Assembly (NCBI GenBank): GCA_023409755.1
Contig: JAEYRA010000093.1
Span: 1-22,625, forward strand
Length of the DNA: 22,625 bases
DNA from: Bacillota bacterium
GTDB taxonomy: Bacteria > Bacillota > Clostridia > Christensenellales > UMGS416
Direction: 5' to 3'
How positions within the stretch are numbered: the stretch's first letter is position 1; each line of letters opens with the position of its first letter. Below the pieces are notes generated by a model that was given only the letters and a program-made list of their open reading frames with translations, was not told the origin of the DNA and ran no database searches. Made by a program: the position numbers and the translations under genes. Shown here one piece after another: positions 8,090 through 15,173 of the stretch.

Positions 8090-8489
8090 GAGATTCCTCT
8101 TCCGTTCGGTATTCGGTGAAAGCGTGGGGCAGCAGGTCAGCGAGCGTCGCCGTCTCCCAGTCGCCGGATTCCCCGGCAGCAATGACCAGCAGACCCGGGG
8201 AGAATTCCATCAGTGCCTGGCGGCAGACACCGCAGGGCCAGGCCTTGCGCGGGCCATCGCCAGCCACGGCAATGGCGGCAAAGTGACGCTCCCCCTGGGC
8301 CACGGCGGCAAAGAGCGCCGTGCGCTCGGCACAGCAGGTGGGGCTGAAGGACACCGACTCCACGTTGCAGCCGGTGTAGACGCGGCCGTCTTGGGTGACG
8401 AGACAGGCACCCACCCGGAACCCCGAGTAGGGCGCATAGGCATGAAGGCGGGCCTGCCGCGCGGCCCGTACCATCTCCTCGTGGGTCAT
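8082..8489 (-). CDS. cdd: Cytidine deaminase
   Basis: This homotetrameric-type zinc enzyme converts cytidine and deoxycytidine to uridine and deoxyuridine in pyrimidine salvage. The 135 residues contain CNVES (41-45), TCCAERTA with zinc ligand C53 and catalytic E55, and PCGVC with zinc ligands C86 and C89. The length is that of the short tetrameric class. Its ATG overlaps the ybeY stop in an ATGA arrangement and its end overlaps era, so translation is likely coupled on both sides. In Bacillus a diacylglycerol/undecaprenol kinase gene (dgkA) usually lies between ybeY and cdd; there is none here. Confidence 0.97.
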   Translation of the reverse strand: MTHEEMVRAARQARLHAYAPYSGFRVGACLVTQDGRVYTGCNVESVSFSPTCCAERTALFAAVAQGERHFAAIAVAGDGPRKAWPCGVCRQALMEFSPGLLVIAAGESGDWETATLADLLPHAFTEYRTEEESHG

Positions 8490-8968
8490 GCGTTCCGGGG
8501 CAGGTGCAGCGCTGCCAGCACCTCTTCCTCCAGCGCACGCATCCGCTTGCGGTCCCCCTCCTCCTCGTGGTCGTGCCCCAGCAGGTGCAGCGTGCCATGG
8601 ACGCAGAGGAACGCAATCTCCCGCTCCAGGCTGTGGCCATACTCCACGGCCTGCCGCTCAGCCATGGGCAGGGAGACCACAATGTCCCCCAGCATAACCT
8701 CGCCGGTTTCGGGGTCGATGTCCTGCGCGGCAGGCGTAGCGCCCGGCTCCAGCAGCGGGAAAGACAGCACGTCAGTGGGACGGTCCACCGCACGGAACTG
8801 CCGGTTGATCTGCTGAATGGCCTCGTCGTCCACAATGAGCAGACCAATCTGGGCATTCTGCGGCCCCTGGCCCAGCTCCAGTGCCTTGACGACTGCCCGG
8901 TGCACGATCTCGTTCATGGGAGCAAACCGCTCCAATCCCTCATCCACGTCCGTCAGAAGGTTGACCAT
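8486..8968 (-). CDS. ybeY: Endoribonuclease YbeY, 16S rRNA maturation factor
   Basis: YbeY is a zinc-dependent single-strand endoribonuclease involved in 16S rRNA 3'-end processing and ribosome quality control. The 160-residue protein has the diagnostic zinc motif with H124, H128 and H134 in HGTLHLLGHDH, and the upstream block RPTDVLSFP (about 63-71). The length is normal. Its ATG overlaps the pgpH stop as TGATG, and its stop overlaps the cdd start as ATGA. This supports reinitiation-coupled translation along the operon. Confidence 0.95.
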   Translation of the reverse strand: MVNLLTDVDEGLERFAPMNEIVHRAVVKALELGQGPQNAQIGLLIVDDEAIQQINRQFRAVDRPTDVLSFPLLEPGATPAAQDIDPETGEVMLGDIVVSLPMAERQAVEYGHSLEREIAFLCVHGTLHLLGHDHEEEGDRKRMRALEEEVLAALHLPRNA

Positions 8969-11148
8969 CAGACCATTCCCTCCTTTTTGACCACGTTCAG
9001 CGCGGGATAAGCCACCCGCTCATGGTAGATGCCGCCCAGTACCTTGCGGAACTCGGCGGAGACGACGCTGATGTCCCGCAGCGTCAGGTCGCAGTTGTCA
9101 AATTGCCCGTCCTCAAGCTTTGTATTCACCACGTGCTGCACAAACTCGTCCAGCCGTTCCTGGGAGTGGTCGGGCAGCGAGCGCGCCCCCGCCTCCACCG
9201 AGTCAGCCAGCATGATGAGCGCTGCCTCCCGGCTGTTGGGCTTGGGCCCAGGGTAGCGGAAGTCGTCGAGTGCCACCGCCTCGCCATCGGCCGCCTGCTG
9301 CACCGCCTTGTGGTAGAAGAACATCACCGGCGTCGTGCCGTGGTGCTGGCCGATGATCTCCACAATCTGGTGGGGGAGGTTATAGTGGGCCGCCATCTCC
9401 ATGCCATCCCGCGGGTGGCTGGTGATGATGCGCTTGGAAAGCTCAGGGGTAATGGAGTCGTGGGGGTTCTCGTCGCCCATCTGGTTCTCAGTGAAGAAGT
9501 AGGGGCGTTGGAGCTTGCCCACGTCGTGGTAATAGGAGCCGGCGCGGGCCAGCAATGGGCTCGCCCCGATGGCGTCGGCGGCACTCTCAGCAAGGTTGCC
9601 CACGATGATGCTGTGGTGATAGGTACCCGGCGCCTCGATGAGCAGGCGCTTGAGCAGCGGGTGGTTGGGGTTGGAGAGTTCCAGCAGTTTCATTGGGGTG
9701 ACCACCTGGAAGAGAATCTCCCACATGGGGAGAGTGCCCAAGCAGAGCATGGCGGCGGCCAGCCCGCCGGCCAGCCCGCCGATGCCGTCCACCAGCAGGG
9801 TCTTCCAGCCGGCCGAAGCCATGAGATCGACCGACGCCAGTATCAGAAGCTCCACCACCCCGGAGACCAGCCCTGACACCATGAGGGTGGTGCGCTGGGG
9901 CGTCTGGCGAATGATGTAGAGCCCTGCCATACCCCCGGCTAAGGCTGCCATCACCGCAGGCATGGCCGCCGCCGTAAAGGCTCCAGTGCTGTCGCTGCCG
10001 GTCATGACGCCGGCCAGCACCGCAAGAATGGCATTGGCTACCACAGCCAGACGATTGTTGAGGAGCACCGCCGTGAGCAGCACCCCGGTGGTGGAGAGCA
10101 ACAGCGTACCCATGCCCGGCACCTGCCCAGCCAGGTACATCAAAGCCATCGTAAACACCAGAATGGTGTTGAAGAGGAACAACCGCCGCGTGCTTCGGAA
10201 GAGCTCGTTGTCAAAAAGGATCAGGTAGCACCACAGAAGCGCCATCAGTACCGCCGTAAAAAGCCCCATGCCAAGGTAGGCCTGCAGGTGGATGCTGTCA
10301 TCGTCCAGCAACCCCAGGTCGCTGAGCATCTTAATCTGGGCCTCGGTGACGGGGTATCCCTCGCGCACGATGTACTGCCCGCGCTTGTAGATCTCCTCCT
10401 GCACCTCGTCGGCGGCCTTCTGCCGGGCGGCTTCGGTGGCCTCGGCGTCGTAGATGAAGTTCGCCTTGAGATAGGTGGACACGAGGTTCATGCCGAGCTT
10501 CTGTGCCCCATCGTCAAAGCCGTTGAGGGGGCTGATGAGCTCCTGATTGACGGAAGAAATCTGCTCGGTGAGCACCTCGGTCTTGATACCGCCCTTGAGC
10601 GCCTGCTTGACCAGGGACATCACCGTGTCCTGCAGATGGGTCAGCATCTTTTCCTCAGCCAGGAGGATGTAACGCACATCGTCGTTGGTGTAGCTGCCGG
10701 AGAGCTTGTCGTGGCACTGTTGCAGGAACCACTCGTTGAACTGCAGGTCGCCGTTACTGTCGCGGTAGGCGGCCGAAGACGTACTGTTCTGAAGCTTTGC
10801 CACCTCCGCCGCGCCATCGGTGCGGATCTCGTCCATCGCGGCGTAGCTATCCTCCAGCTTGCCCACAACCTCGGTGGTGATGGTGTCATCCTGCTTGTAC
10901 TTGTCCGTCACATTTTCGATGGCGGACAGCTTCTTTTTCTCCGTCGTAATTTTGTCGACGATGTCGCGGCTGGCTTTGATGCTGACGCTGGCAATCTCCC
11001 CGGCGGTCAGGGCCTGCTTCTGGGGCATCACCTGCAGCATCACCAGCGCAGCCACCATGACCCATGCAACAAGAGCCATCGCCACACGAACGATCGTTGC
11101 GCGGACGGTGAGCCGCTCCCGAAGGGGTGCCTGCGTCGACAGGGTCAT
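8968..11148 (-). CDS. pgpH: 7TM-HD family c-di-AMP phosphodiesterase (PgpH/YqfF type)
   Basis: This is a 726-residue membrane protein. A short cytoplasmic tail and one N-terminal membrane helix (about residues 20-41) precede a long extracytoplasmic domain, then a cluster of about seven hydrophobic helices (roughly residues 275-475), then a cytoplasmic HD domain. HD signatures are H511/H512 in the HHS block, H541/D542 in YYHDVGK, H578 in SHPRDG, H602/H603 in GQHHG and D649 in LADS. PgpH proteins of Listeria and Bacillus hydrolyse the essential second messenger c-di-AMP, and conservation of these residues supports the same activity here. The phoH stop overlaps its start as ATGA. Placement beside phoH and ybeY matches the yqfF locus of Bacillus. 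The signal sensed by the external domain is unknown. Confidence 0.93.
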   Translation of the reverse strand: MTLSTQAPLRERLTVRATIVRVAMALVAWVMVAALVMLQVMPQKQALTAGEIASVSIKASRDIVDKITTEKKKLSAIENVTDKYKQDDTITTEVVGKLEDSYAAMDEIRTDGAAEVAKLQNSTSSAAYRDSNGDLQFNEWFLQQCHDKLSGSYTNDDVRYILLAEEKMLTHLQDTVMSLVKQALKGGIKTEVLTEQISSVNQELISPLNGFDDGAQKLGMNLVSTYLKANFIYDAEATEAARQKAADEVQEEIYKRGQYIVREGYPVTEAQIKMLSDLGLLDDDSIHLQAYLGMGLFTAVLMALLWCYLILFDNELFRSTRRLFLFNTILVFTMALMYLAGQVPGMGTLLLSTTGVLLTAVLLNNRLAVVANAILAVLAGVMTGSDSTGAFTAAAMPAVMAALAGGMAGLYIIRQTPQRTTLMVSGLVSGVVELLILASVDLMASAGWKTLLVDGIGGLAGGLAAAMLCLGTLPMWEILFQVVTPMKLLELSNPNHPLLKRLLIEAPGTYHHSIIVGNLAESAADAIGASPLLARAGSYYHDVGKLQRPYFFTENQMGDENPHDSITPELSKRIITSHPRDGMEMAAHYNLPHQIVEIIGQHHGTTPVMFFYHKAVQQAADGEAVALDDFRYPGPKPNSREAALIMLADSVEAGARSLPDHSQERLDEFVQHVVNTKLEDGQFDNCDLTLRDISVVSAEFRKVLGGIYHERVAYPALNVVKKEGMV

Positions 11149-12137
11149 TTGTGACGTACCTCCCGGTGCTGGGTGCGCTTGTTGTGGGTATCGTATGCCT
11201 TGATGATGTTCTGCACCAGCTCGTGGCGCACCACATCGCGGTGGGTCAGATTCACGATCTCAATGTCCGGCACATCCCGCAGTACCTCAGCAGCGTCGGT
11301 GAGGCCGCTCTTCTTGCCCACCGGCAGGTCAATCTGGGTGACGTCGCCGTTGATGATCATCTTGGAACCCTGGCCCAGGCGGGTCAGGAACATCTTCATC
11401 TGCTCCACAGTGGTGTTCTGTGCCTCATCCAGAATGACAAACGCGTCGTTCAGGGTGCGGCCGCGCATGTAGGCCATGGGTGCCACCTCGATGACGCCGC
11501 GCTCCAGCATCTTGGCATAGGCCTCGGTGCCGATCATCTCATAGAGGGCATCGTAGAGCGGCCGCAGGTAGGGGTCCACCTTGTTCTGCAGGTCGCCGGG
11601 CAGGAACCCCAGCTTCTCCCCGGCCTCCACCGCCGGGCGCGTCAGCACGATGCGGGAGATCTCCTTGTTCTTGAGCGCCACGACTGCCATGGCCATGGCC
11701 AGGTATGTCTTGCCGGTGCCGGCGGGGCCGATGGCAAACACCATGGTATTGCTGCGCACGGCGTTCACAAACTTCTTCTGCCCCACGGTCTTGCACTTAA
11801 TCTGCTTGCCGCGGTGGGTCACCACCAGCACGTCGGTCATGATCTCGGTGATGAGGTTGGCGTTGCCTTCCTTCGCCAGCTCAATGGCGTACCGAATTCG
11901 GCCCTTGTCGATGGTCTCCTTCTTGCCGATCATGTCGTTGAGCTTGTCGATGACCTCGGCGGCAACCTCCACCCCCTGCTGGGCACCGCTAATGATAAGG
12001 TCGCTGTCCCGGGGGGTGACGCGCACATCAAGCTCGTCCTCCAGCGTACGCAGGTTCTGGTCAAAGCTTCCAAACAGTGCCGCCACATCCTCGGTCGTTC
12101 CCATGCGGATGCGCTTCTCTATGAGTTCTTCTGCCAA
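11145..12137 (-). CDS. phoH: PhoH family ATPase
   Basis: This 330-residue cytoplasmic P-loop protein has Walker A GPAGTGKT (137-144), Walker B VILDEAQ with D237/E238, and an arginine-containing segment near MAYMRGRTLN. The first 110 residues look like the RNA-binding-like N-terminal region found in Bacillota PhoH (YqfO-locus PhoH/PhoL) proteins. The biochemical role is poorly defined; RNA helicase/nuclease-linked functions have been proposed for the family. The start is a TTG at 12137: GGGAGG (12146-12151 on the opposite strand) lies 8 bases upstream and no better ATG exists before the conserved region. Eighteen bases separate it from yqfD, the widest gap in this operon. Confidence 0.93.
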   Translation of the reverse strand: MAEELIEKRIRMGTTEDVAALFGSFDQNLRTLEDELDVRVTPRDSDLIISGAQQGVEVAAEVIDKLNDMIGKKETIDKGRIRYAIELAKEGNANLITEIMTDVLVVTHRGKQIKCKTVGQKKFVNAVRSNTMVFAIGPAGTGKTYLAMAMAVVALKNKEISRIVLTRPAVEAGEKLGFLPGDLQNKVDPYLRPLYDALYEMIGTEAYAKMLERGVIEVAPMAYMRGRTLNDAFVILDEAQNTTVEQMKMFLTRLGQGSKMIINGDVTQIDLPVGKKSGLTDAAEVLRDVPDIEIVNLTHRDVVRHELVQNIIKAYDTHNKRTQHREVRHK

Positions 12138-12155
12138 ACGGTATTCCTCCCACGC

Positions 12156-13328
12156 CTACTTCATCGGCGTCTCCTGTGCGATGTTCACCAGTGTCTCCAA
12201 ATACACGCGGGCGGTCAGTGTGCCGTCGTGTACGGCGTAAACCACCCGGCGCTCCACCACGTTGGCGTCGGCCGGCAATGCTTCGGCTGCCTGGGCGGCA
12301 GCCTGAGCCAGCACTTCCTCCCGAACGGTTTGGGGGTCCCTCTCCTGTACAAGGCGCAGCACATCGAGCGTTTCCGTCACCACGAGCTTCGGGCCCTTCT
12401 CCCCCCACCCTGGTAGATAGTATTCCCTCACCTGGGTGTCGTAACGGGCAAAGGACGCATCCTGCCCACCCAGGGGCCAACACCAGGGACCTACCGTCAA
12501 ATCCCACCGGCGTACGCTGCGGCCGGTGCGGACGCTATTCTCCTGCCAGAGGGGGGCATCACCCCGTCCCTCCGCCCAGACGCTGGCCAACACCTCGGCC
12601 CGCGCATGCACCTGGCGGACATGCTCCAACTCCTCCACCACGCCGGAAACCAAAAGCTCCCCGGCTCGCACCACGTCGCCCGGCTGCACCGCCGCCTGCC
12701 CCTCGTACACCGTGACCGTGCGCACCACGGCGTCTCGGCTGGCGGTGACGTTGGCGGGCTGACTCCTGTCCACAAGCTCAGGCGCGGGGTCGCCCTCGGC
12801 CACCTCCACCGTCGCCCGCACCCCCCGCACCCGGATGGACGCAAACGTCACCTGCGGGAAGCGCAGCATAAGCCGGGTCTCGGTCTCCGGCAGATTGAGC
12901 GTCCATTTGCCCACGCCGGGGTGAACGCCTTGTTCGGCCAGAAAGGTCTCAATCTGCCCGGCCAGTGCAGCGTCAGAACTGCCAATGACACACACCTGCA
13001 ATACGTAAGCGTTGACCAACACCAGCGCCGCCAAACACAAACCTAACCCAAGCACAAAGGCCACGCGCTTCCGAGCCCGGCCAAGCACGACCGGCAGGCC
13101 CCACTGGCCCAGGAGCTTCACGCGCAGGGGTTCTTTGGCGGCCATGGCGCACAGCCGCGCATACCCTCTCCAAGTCGTTGTCGCCGTCATTTTGCTGTAG
13201 GAAAGGCGACGAACGTTGTCAAGCGGAATGCCGGCAGAAACGGCGCGATTGACCAACTCCAACAATTTCAGCCCTTCCAGTTGGATTGTAACACAACCGG
13301 CGATCAATTGCCATATCCACGCCATCAT
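12156..13328 (-). CDS. yqfD: Sporulation protein YqfD
   Basis: This 390-residue protein belongs to the YqfD sporulation family (related to Bacillus SpoIV-stage protein YqfD). An N-terminal cytoplasmic region of about 88 residues is followed by one clear membrane helix (about 89-111) and a large extracytoplasmic region of repeated beta/alpha character. A membrane role during engulfment or spore coat/cortex formation is known only from mutant phenotypes, so no reaction can be given. Two adjacent ATGs are possible, 13328 and 13325. The first overlaps the yqfC stop as ATGA, and the choice changes one residue. Upstream in-frame codons overlap yqfC and are not plausible. The Shine-Dalgarno sequence is poor, so translation probably depends on yqfC. 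Confidence 0.88.
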   Translation of the reverse strand: MMAWIWQLIAGCVTIQLEGLKLLELVNRAVSAGIPLDNVRRLSYSKMTATTTWRGYARLCAMAAKEPLRVKLLGQWGLPVVLGRARKRVAFVLGLGLCLAALVLVNAYVLQVCVIGSSDAALAGQIETFLAEQGVHPGVGKWTLNLPETETRLMLRFPQVTFASIRVRGVRATVEVAEGDPAPELVDRSQPANVTASRDAVVRTVTVYEGQAAVQPGDVVRAGELLVSGVVEELEHVRQVHARAEVLASVWAEGRGDAPLWQENSVRTGRSVRRWDLTVGPWCWPLGGQDASFARYDTQVREYYLPGWGEKGPKLVVTETLDVLRLVQERDPQTVREEVLAQAAAQAAEALPADANVVERRVVYAVHDGTLTARVYLETLVNIAQETPMK

Positions 13329-13603
13329 GGGCCCACCGCCCCACCCTGCCAAGTAAGTGACCGGATGCGGCCCGTGATGAGGATGTCGTCCCGGTTCATC
13401 GCCCGAACCAGAAGGTTCTCCCCGGCAATCTCCACCGTGCCCATGCTGCATTCCACGCGGATCTTCCGGCCGTCGTACTCCCGCAGGCTGACGTGGTTCT
13501 CCACCACCAACCGCTCATCACCGGTCAGGTGCAGCACTGGCAGGTTGAGCACCACGTCCCGCTGCAGATCCAGCGCCCCGGCCATCACTCTTCGGATGCC
13601 CAT
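13325..13603 (-). CDS. yqfC: Sporulation protein YqfC
   Basis: This 92-residue protein of the YqfC/YabP-like sporulation family consists mainly of predicted beta strands (DVVLNLPVLHLTGDERLVVENH, shown in part by residues about 15-36) and has no membrane segment. The family is conserved in spore formers next to yqfD, but its molecular function is unknown. I chose ATG 13603 because a G-rich Shine-Dalgarno (GGGGGCG) precedes it and the family starts at this point. A longer in-frame extension upstream would cross the rpsU terminator and the candidate promoter. It is the first gene of the operon ending with recO. Confidence 0.88.
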   Translation of the reverse strand: MGIRRVMAGALDLQRDVVLNLPVLHLTGDERLVVENHVSLREYDGRKIRVECSMGTVEIAGENLLVRAMNRDDILITGRIRSLTWQGGAVGP

Positions 13604-13631
13604 GCTTCGCCCCCGTCGTTTGTCTTGGCTA

Positions 13632-13660
13632 TGTGTATGTGCACATGGGCCTGAAAATGT
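13632..13660 (-). promoter_or_regulatory. Candidate sporulation sigma-E promoter of the yqfC operon
   Basis: On the minus strand, ACATTTT (13660-13654), a 14-base spacer and CATACACA (13639-13632) approximate the sigma-E pattern (KMATATT, 14-15 bases, CATACANT). The predicted start near 13625 is about 20 bases before the yqfC ATG. B. subtilis yqfD is known to be sigma-E dependent. The match has at least two deviations, so this is only a candidate. Confidence 0.3.
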
Positions 13661-13744
13661 GGCGGGTACGGGCTGCGTTGCTGCAATGCCCGTGTACATG
13701 CAGGCAGGAAACGGAGAACGCTGACGGCAGGCTGCCCAGAAACG

Positions 13745-13769
13745 AAAAACCCGGTCCTTTCGGACCGGG
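13745..13769 (-). terminator. Intrinsic terminator of rpsU
   Basis: A perfect 8-bp stem, CCCGGTCC against GGACCGGG, with a GAAA loop is followed on the minus strand by five T residues. It lies 8 bases after the rpsU stop and separates rpsU from the yqfC operon. Confidence 0.9.
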
Positions 13770-13776
13770 CTTTGCA

Positions 13777-13956
13777 TCAATACTTCTTGGTTTTTCTTCT
13801 GGCAGCCTGTGCTTTCTTCTTGCGGCGCACGCTGGGCTTTTCATAGTGCTCTCTCTTGCGCACCTCAGCCAGAACGCCAGCACGCTGGCACTTCCGCTTA
13901 AAACGCTTCAGAGCGTTCTCCAGGGATTCGTTTTCCCCCACGCGAATTTCAGACAC
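13777..13956 (-). CDS. rpsU: Small-subunit ribosomal protein bS21
   Basis: This is a short, highly basic 59-residue protein with the bS21 pattern SEIRVGENESLENALKRFKR (residues 2-21) and a lysine/arginine-rich tail ending KKY. bS21 sits near the anti-Shine-Dalgarno region of 16S rRNA on the 30S platform and assists initiation. The start is a GTG at 13956, chosen because bS21 proteins begin with SEI or a similar block directly after the initiator and because a G6 stretch lies at SD distance. Reading further upstream in frame gives only non-conserved residues. It is monocistronic, with its own strong promoter and terminator. In Bacillus it is also close to yqfC/phoH genes, although usually preceded by yqeY-type genes rather than an ECF gene. 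Confidence 0.95.
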   Translation of the reverse strand: MSEIRVGENESLENALKRFKRKCQRAGVLAEVRKREHYEKPSVRRKKKAQAARRKTKKY

Positions 13957-14013
13957 AACCACTACCCCCCTTCGCTCTGAAGGTATATGCATCGCTTGCG
14001 CTTCAACAGCAAA

Positions 14014-14029
14014 TACCAGCAAACCGGTA
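14014..14029 (-). promoter_or_regulatory. Small hairpin in the rpsU leader
   Basis: TACCGG and CTGGTA (one G-U pair) enclose a TTTG loop in the transcribed leader of about 95 nt between the rpsU promoter and its GTG start. Ribosomal protein leaders often carry autoregulatory structures, but this stem is short and I cannot say it is functional. Confidence 0.2.
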
Positions 14030-14057
14030 CCACCATGGCGTGCACAAGCACGTTTTC

Positions 14058-14086
14058 ATTATACTTCCGGTATTGGCTGCTGTCAA
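14058..14086 (-). promoter_or_regulatory. Consensus sigma-A promoter of rpsU
   Basis: A perfect TTGACA (14086-14081), a 17-base spacer and a perfect TATAAT (14063-14058) are read on the minus strand. Transcription should start near 14051, giving a leader of about 95 nt. This is the strongest promoter in the window, as expected for a ribosomal protein gene. Confidence 0.92.
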
Positions 14087-14144
14087 TATGAAATCCCCTG
14101 GCAAGGCCGCAGCGACGTGTGTCGTTCGTTCCAGAGTTTCGCTC

Positions 14145-14720
14145 TTATGCCATTTTTTGCAGCTTCAACGCCCGGCGCAGCGCACGAAGCACCGGCACCG
14201 CCACCGCGCCGCCAAGGAGCGCCGTGACAAGTTGGGGCCAACTGAAGGAGAGCGACAGCGCGGTGGTCATGGCTTTGGTCTTCTCAGGCGGCAGACCCAT
14301 GCCCGGCAGCATCACGCCCACAAAGAGCAGCACGATGAGCCCATAGAGCGCGATGGTCTTGAGCACCGAAGCCACTGCCACACCCGTCCACAGGCGTCCC
14401 TGGGTGTTGGCACCACGCTCCACCAGGGTGAAGGCCACCACCAATACGATGTTGCCCGCCGCCACAAACGGGATAAGCAACGGCAACGCCAAATGCCCTT
14501 GCAGGAAGGCAACAACCGGCGTCAGCAACCCCACCGCTGTGCCGCCGTACCAGCCGACGGTGCCCGCCGCCACAAAGAGCGTCAGATTGACGAGCGCCCC
14601 GATGACGATGGTGGCCGCGAGGCCCGTGCCAATGAGCAGCCGCAGGTTCTGAAAGAGTACGGCAATGGCCAGCAGCAGGGCCGTGCGTACAATGAGTTGC
14701 AGTGGCGTGTTGTTCTTCAT
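14145..14720 (-). CDS. ECF transporter S-component-like integral membrane protein
   Basis: This 191-residue, very hydrophobic protein has about six predicted membrane helices. Its glycine/alanine-rich helices, the segment GALVNLTLFVAAGTVGWYGG (residues about 47-66) and the following GLLTP and LPLLIPFVAAGN blocks resemble substrate-binding S components of energy-coupling factor transporters. S components bind a vitamin or cofactor precursor and work with a shared EcfA/EcfA'/EcfT module, which is not in this window. The substrate cannot be read from the sequence. ATG 14720 is preceded by GAGGAGGAG. It lies 35 bases after the TM1266-like gene and so is probably under the control of the same leader RNA. 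Another small multi-pass membrane family cannot be excluded. Confidence 0.6.
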   Translation of the reverse strand: MKNNTPLQLIVRTALLLAIAVLFQNLRLLIGTGLAATIVIGALVNLTLFVAAGTVGWYGGTAVGLLTPVVAFLQGHLALPLLIPFVAAGNIVLVVAFTLVERGANTQGRLWTGVAVASVLKTIALYGLIVLLFVGVMLPGMGLPPEKTKAMTTALSLSFSWPQLVTALLGGAVAVPVLRALRRALKLQKMA

Positions 14721-14755
14721 ATCAAAACTCCTCCTCTTCGGATACCTTCCCAACG

Positions 14756-15004
14756 CTACAACGGGGCCAGCATGCTGCGGACGGTGACGCTGGCGATGGC
14801 CCCGAGTTTCCCCGTCAATGCGCCAATTTCGTCGTTGGTACCGTCCACGATGACAGAAATGACGCTGAGCTCCCTCTCCCGATAAGGCACGCCGACCCGC
14901 GCCACAATGATGTGGCCATAGTCAGACAGCACCCGGTTGACCTGTTGGGCAGCTTCGTCCCGCTCCCGCACAAAGATGCCAATCATTCCAACGCGCTTCT
15001 GCAT
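14756..15004 (-). CDS. TM1266-family putative regulator of the iron-only hydrogenase system
   Basis: This 82-residue protein fits the TM1266 (TIGR03959-type) family of small ACT/ferredoxin-like-fold proteins. It has RVGMIGIFV at the start, VNRVLSDYGHIIVARVGVPY in the middle (residues about 22-41), and SVISVIVDGTNDEIGALTGKLG (about 48-69) before a short variable end. The family is usually found near hydE/hydF/hydG, maturases of [FeFe]-hydrogenase. Its molecular role is unproven, and none of those genes is in this window. ATG 15004 is preceded very closely by AGGAGG. The gene sits just downstream of a strong intrinsic terminator, with no room for a separate promoter between them, so its expression must involve readthrough. 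Confidence 0.85.
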   Translation of the reverse strand: MQKRVGMIGIFVRERDEAAQQVNRVLSDYGHIIVARVGVPYRERELSVISVIVDGTNDEIGALTGKLGAIASVTVRSMLAPL

Positions 15005-15030
15005 GCATCCTCCTGGGCCAAAAGGCCAAT

Positions 15031-15061
15031 AAAAACGCCTTCCCGACGGACGGGAAGGCGT
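15031..15061 (-). terminator. Intrinsic terminator inside the leader of the TM1266-like gene
   Basis: A perfect 11-bp stem (ACGCCTTCCCG/CGGGAAGGCGT, 15035-15061) with a 5-nt loop is followed on the minus strand by T5. It ends only 27 bases before the TM1266-like start codon. It could also end spo0A transcripts, but the position suggests regulated termination ahead of the downstream genes. A small hairpin, GGCC-TTTT-GGCC (15017-15028), lies between it and the Shine-Dalgarno sequence. Confidence 0.9.
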
Positions 15062-15170
15062 AATAAACCTCACAAACGGCGGCTCGGTGATGCCTGTGGG
15101 CGTCACGGTTGCCCCGTGTTTCCTTCACGTCCCTCCCCCGCAGGCAGTCCCTTGGTGTCAGGCTCTTGTG
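15062..15170 (-). ncRNA. Structured leader, candidate riboswitch or attenuator, class unassigned
   Basis: The transcript from the promoter at 15174-15202 runs about 105 nt before the terminator. Pairings I can see are TTCACAA (15172-15166) with TTGTGAG (15075-15069), although the first arm straddles the likely start site. TGCCTG (15146-15141) also pairs with CAGGCA (15096-15091), and a hairpin CACGG-GGCAA-CCGTG occupies 15118-15104. GGGAGGG (15137-15131) could pair with CCTTCCC of the terminator's first arm and so act as an antiterminator. I compared it from memory with TPP, FMN, cobalamin, SAM, THF, ZTP, glycine, c-di-AMP and guanidine classes and saw no convincing match; a molybdenum-cofactor RNA was considered but could not be confirmed. 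Confidence 0.5.
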
Positions 15171-15173
15171 AAA

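Noticed and set aside
10288..12416. Long plus-strand frames (10288-11154 and 11127-12416) opposite pgpH, phoH and yqfD
   Set aside because: The minus strand encodes clear PgpH, PhoH and YqfD motifs throughout. The opposite translations are histidine/leucine/valine-rich with no family resemblance.
13957..14022. N-terminal extension of rpsU to about 14022
   Set aside because: bS21 proteins start at the SEIRV-like block; the extension is non-conserved and the G-rich Shine-Dalgarno lies at the GTG at 13956.
15062..15170. Assignment of the leader RNA to a known class such as SAM-I or molybdenum cofactor
   Set aside because: It contains GAGGGA and GGCAACC pieces and CCGAGCC, which recall parts of those classes, but the order and stem layout do not fit what I remember of either consensus.
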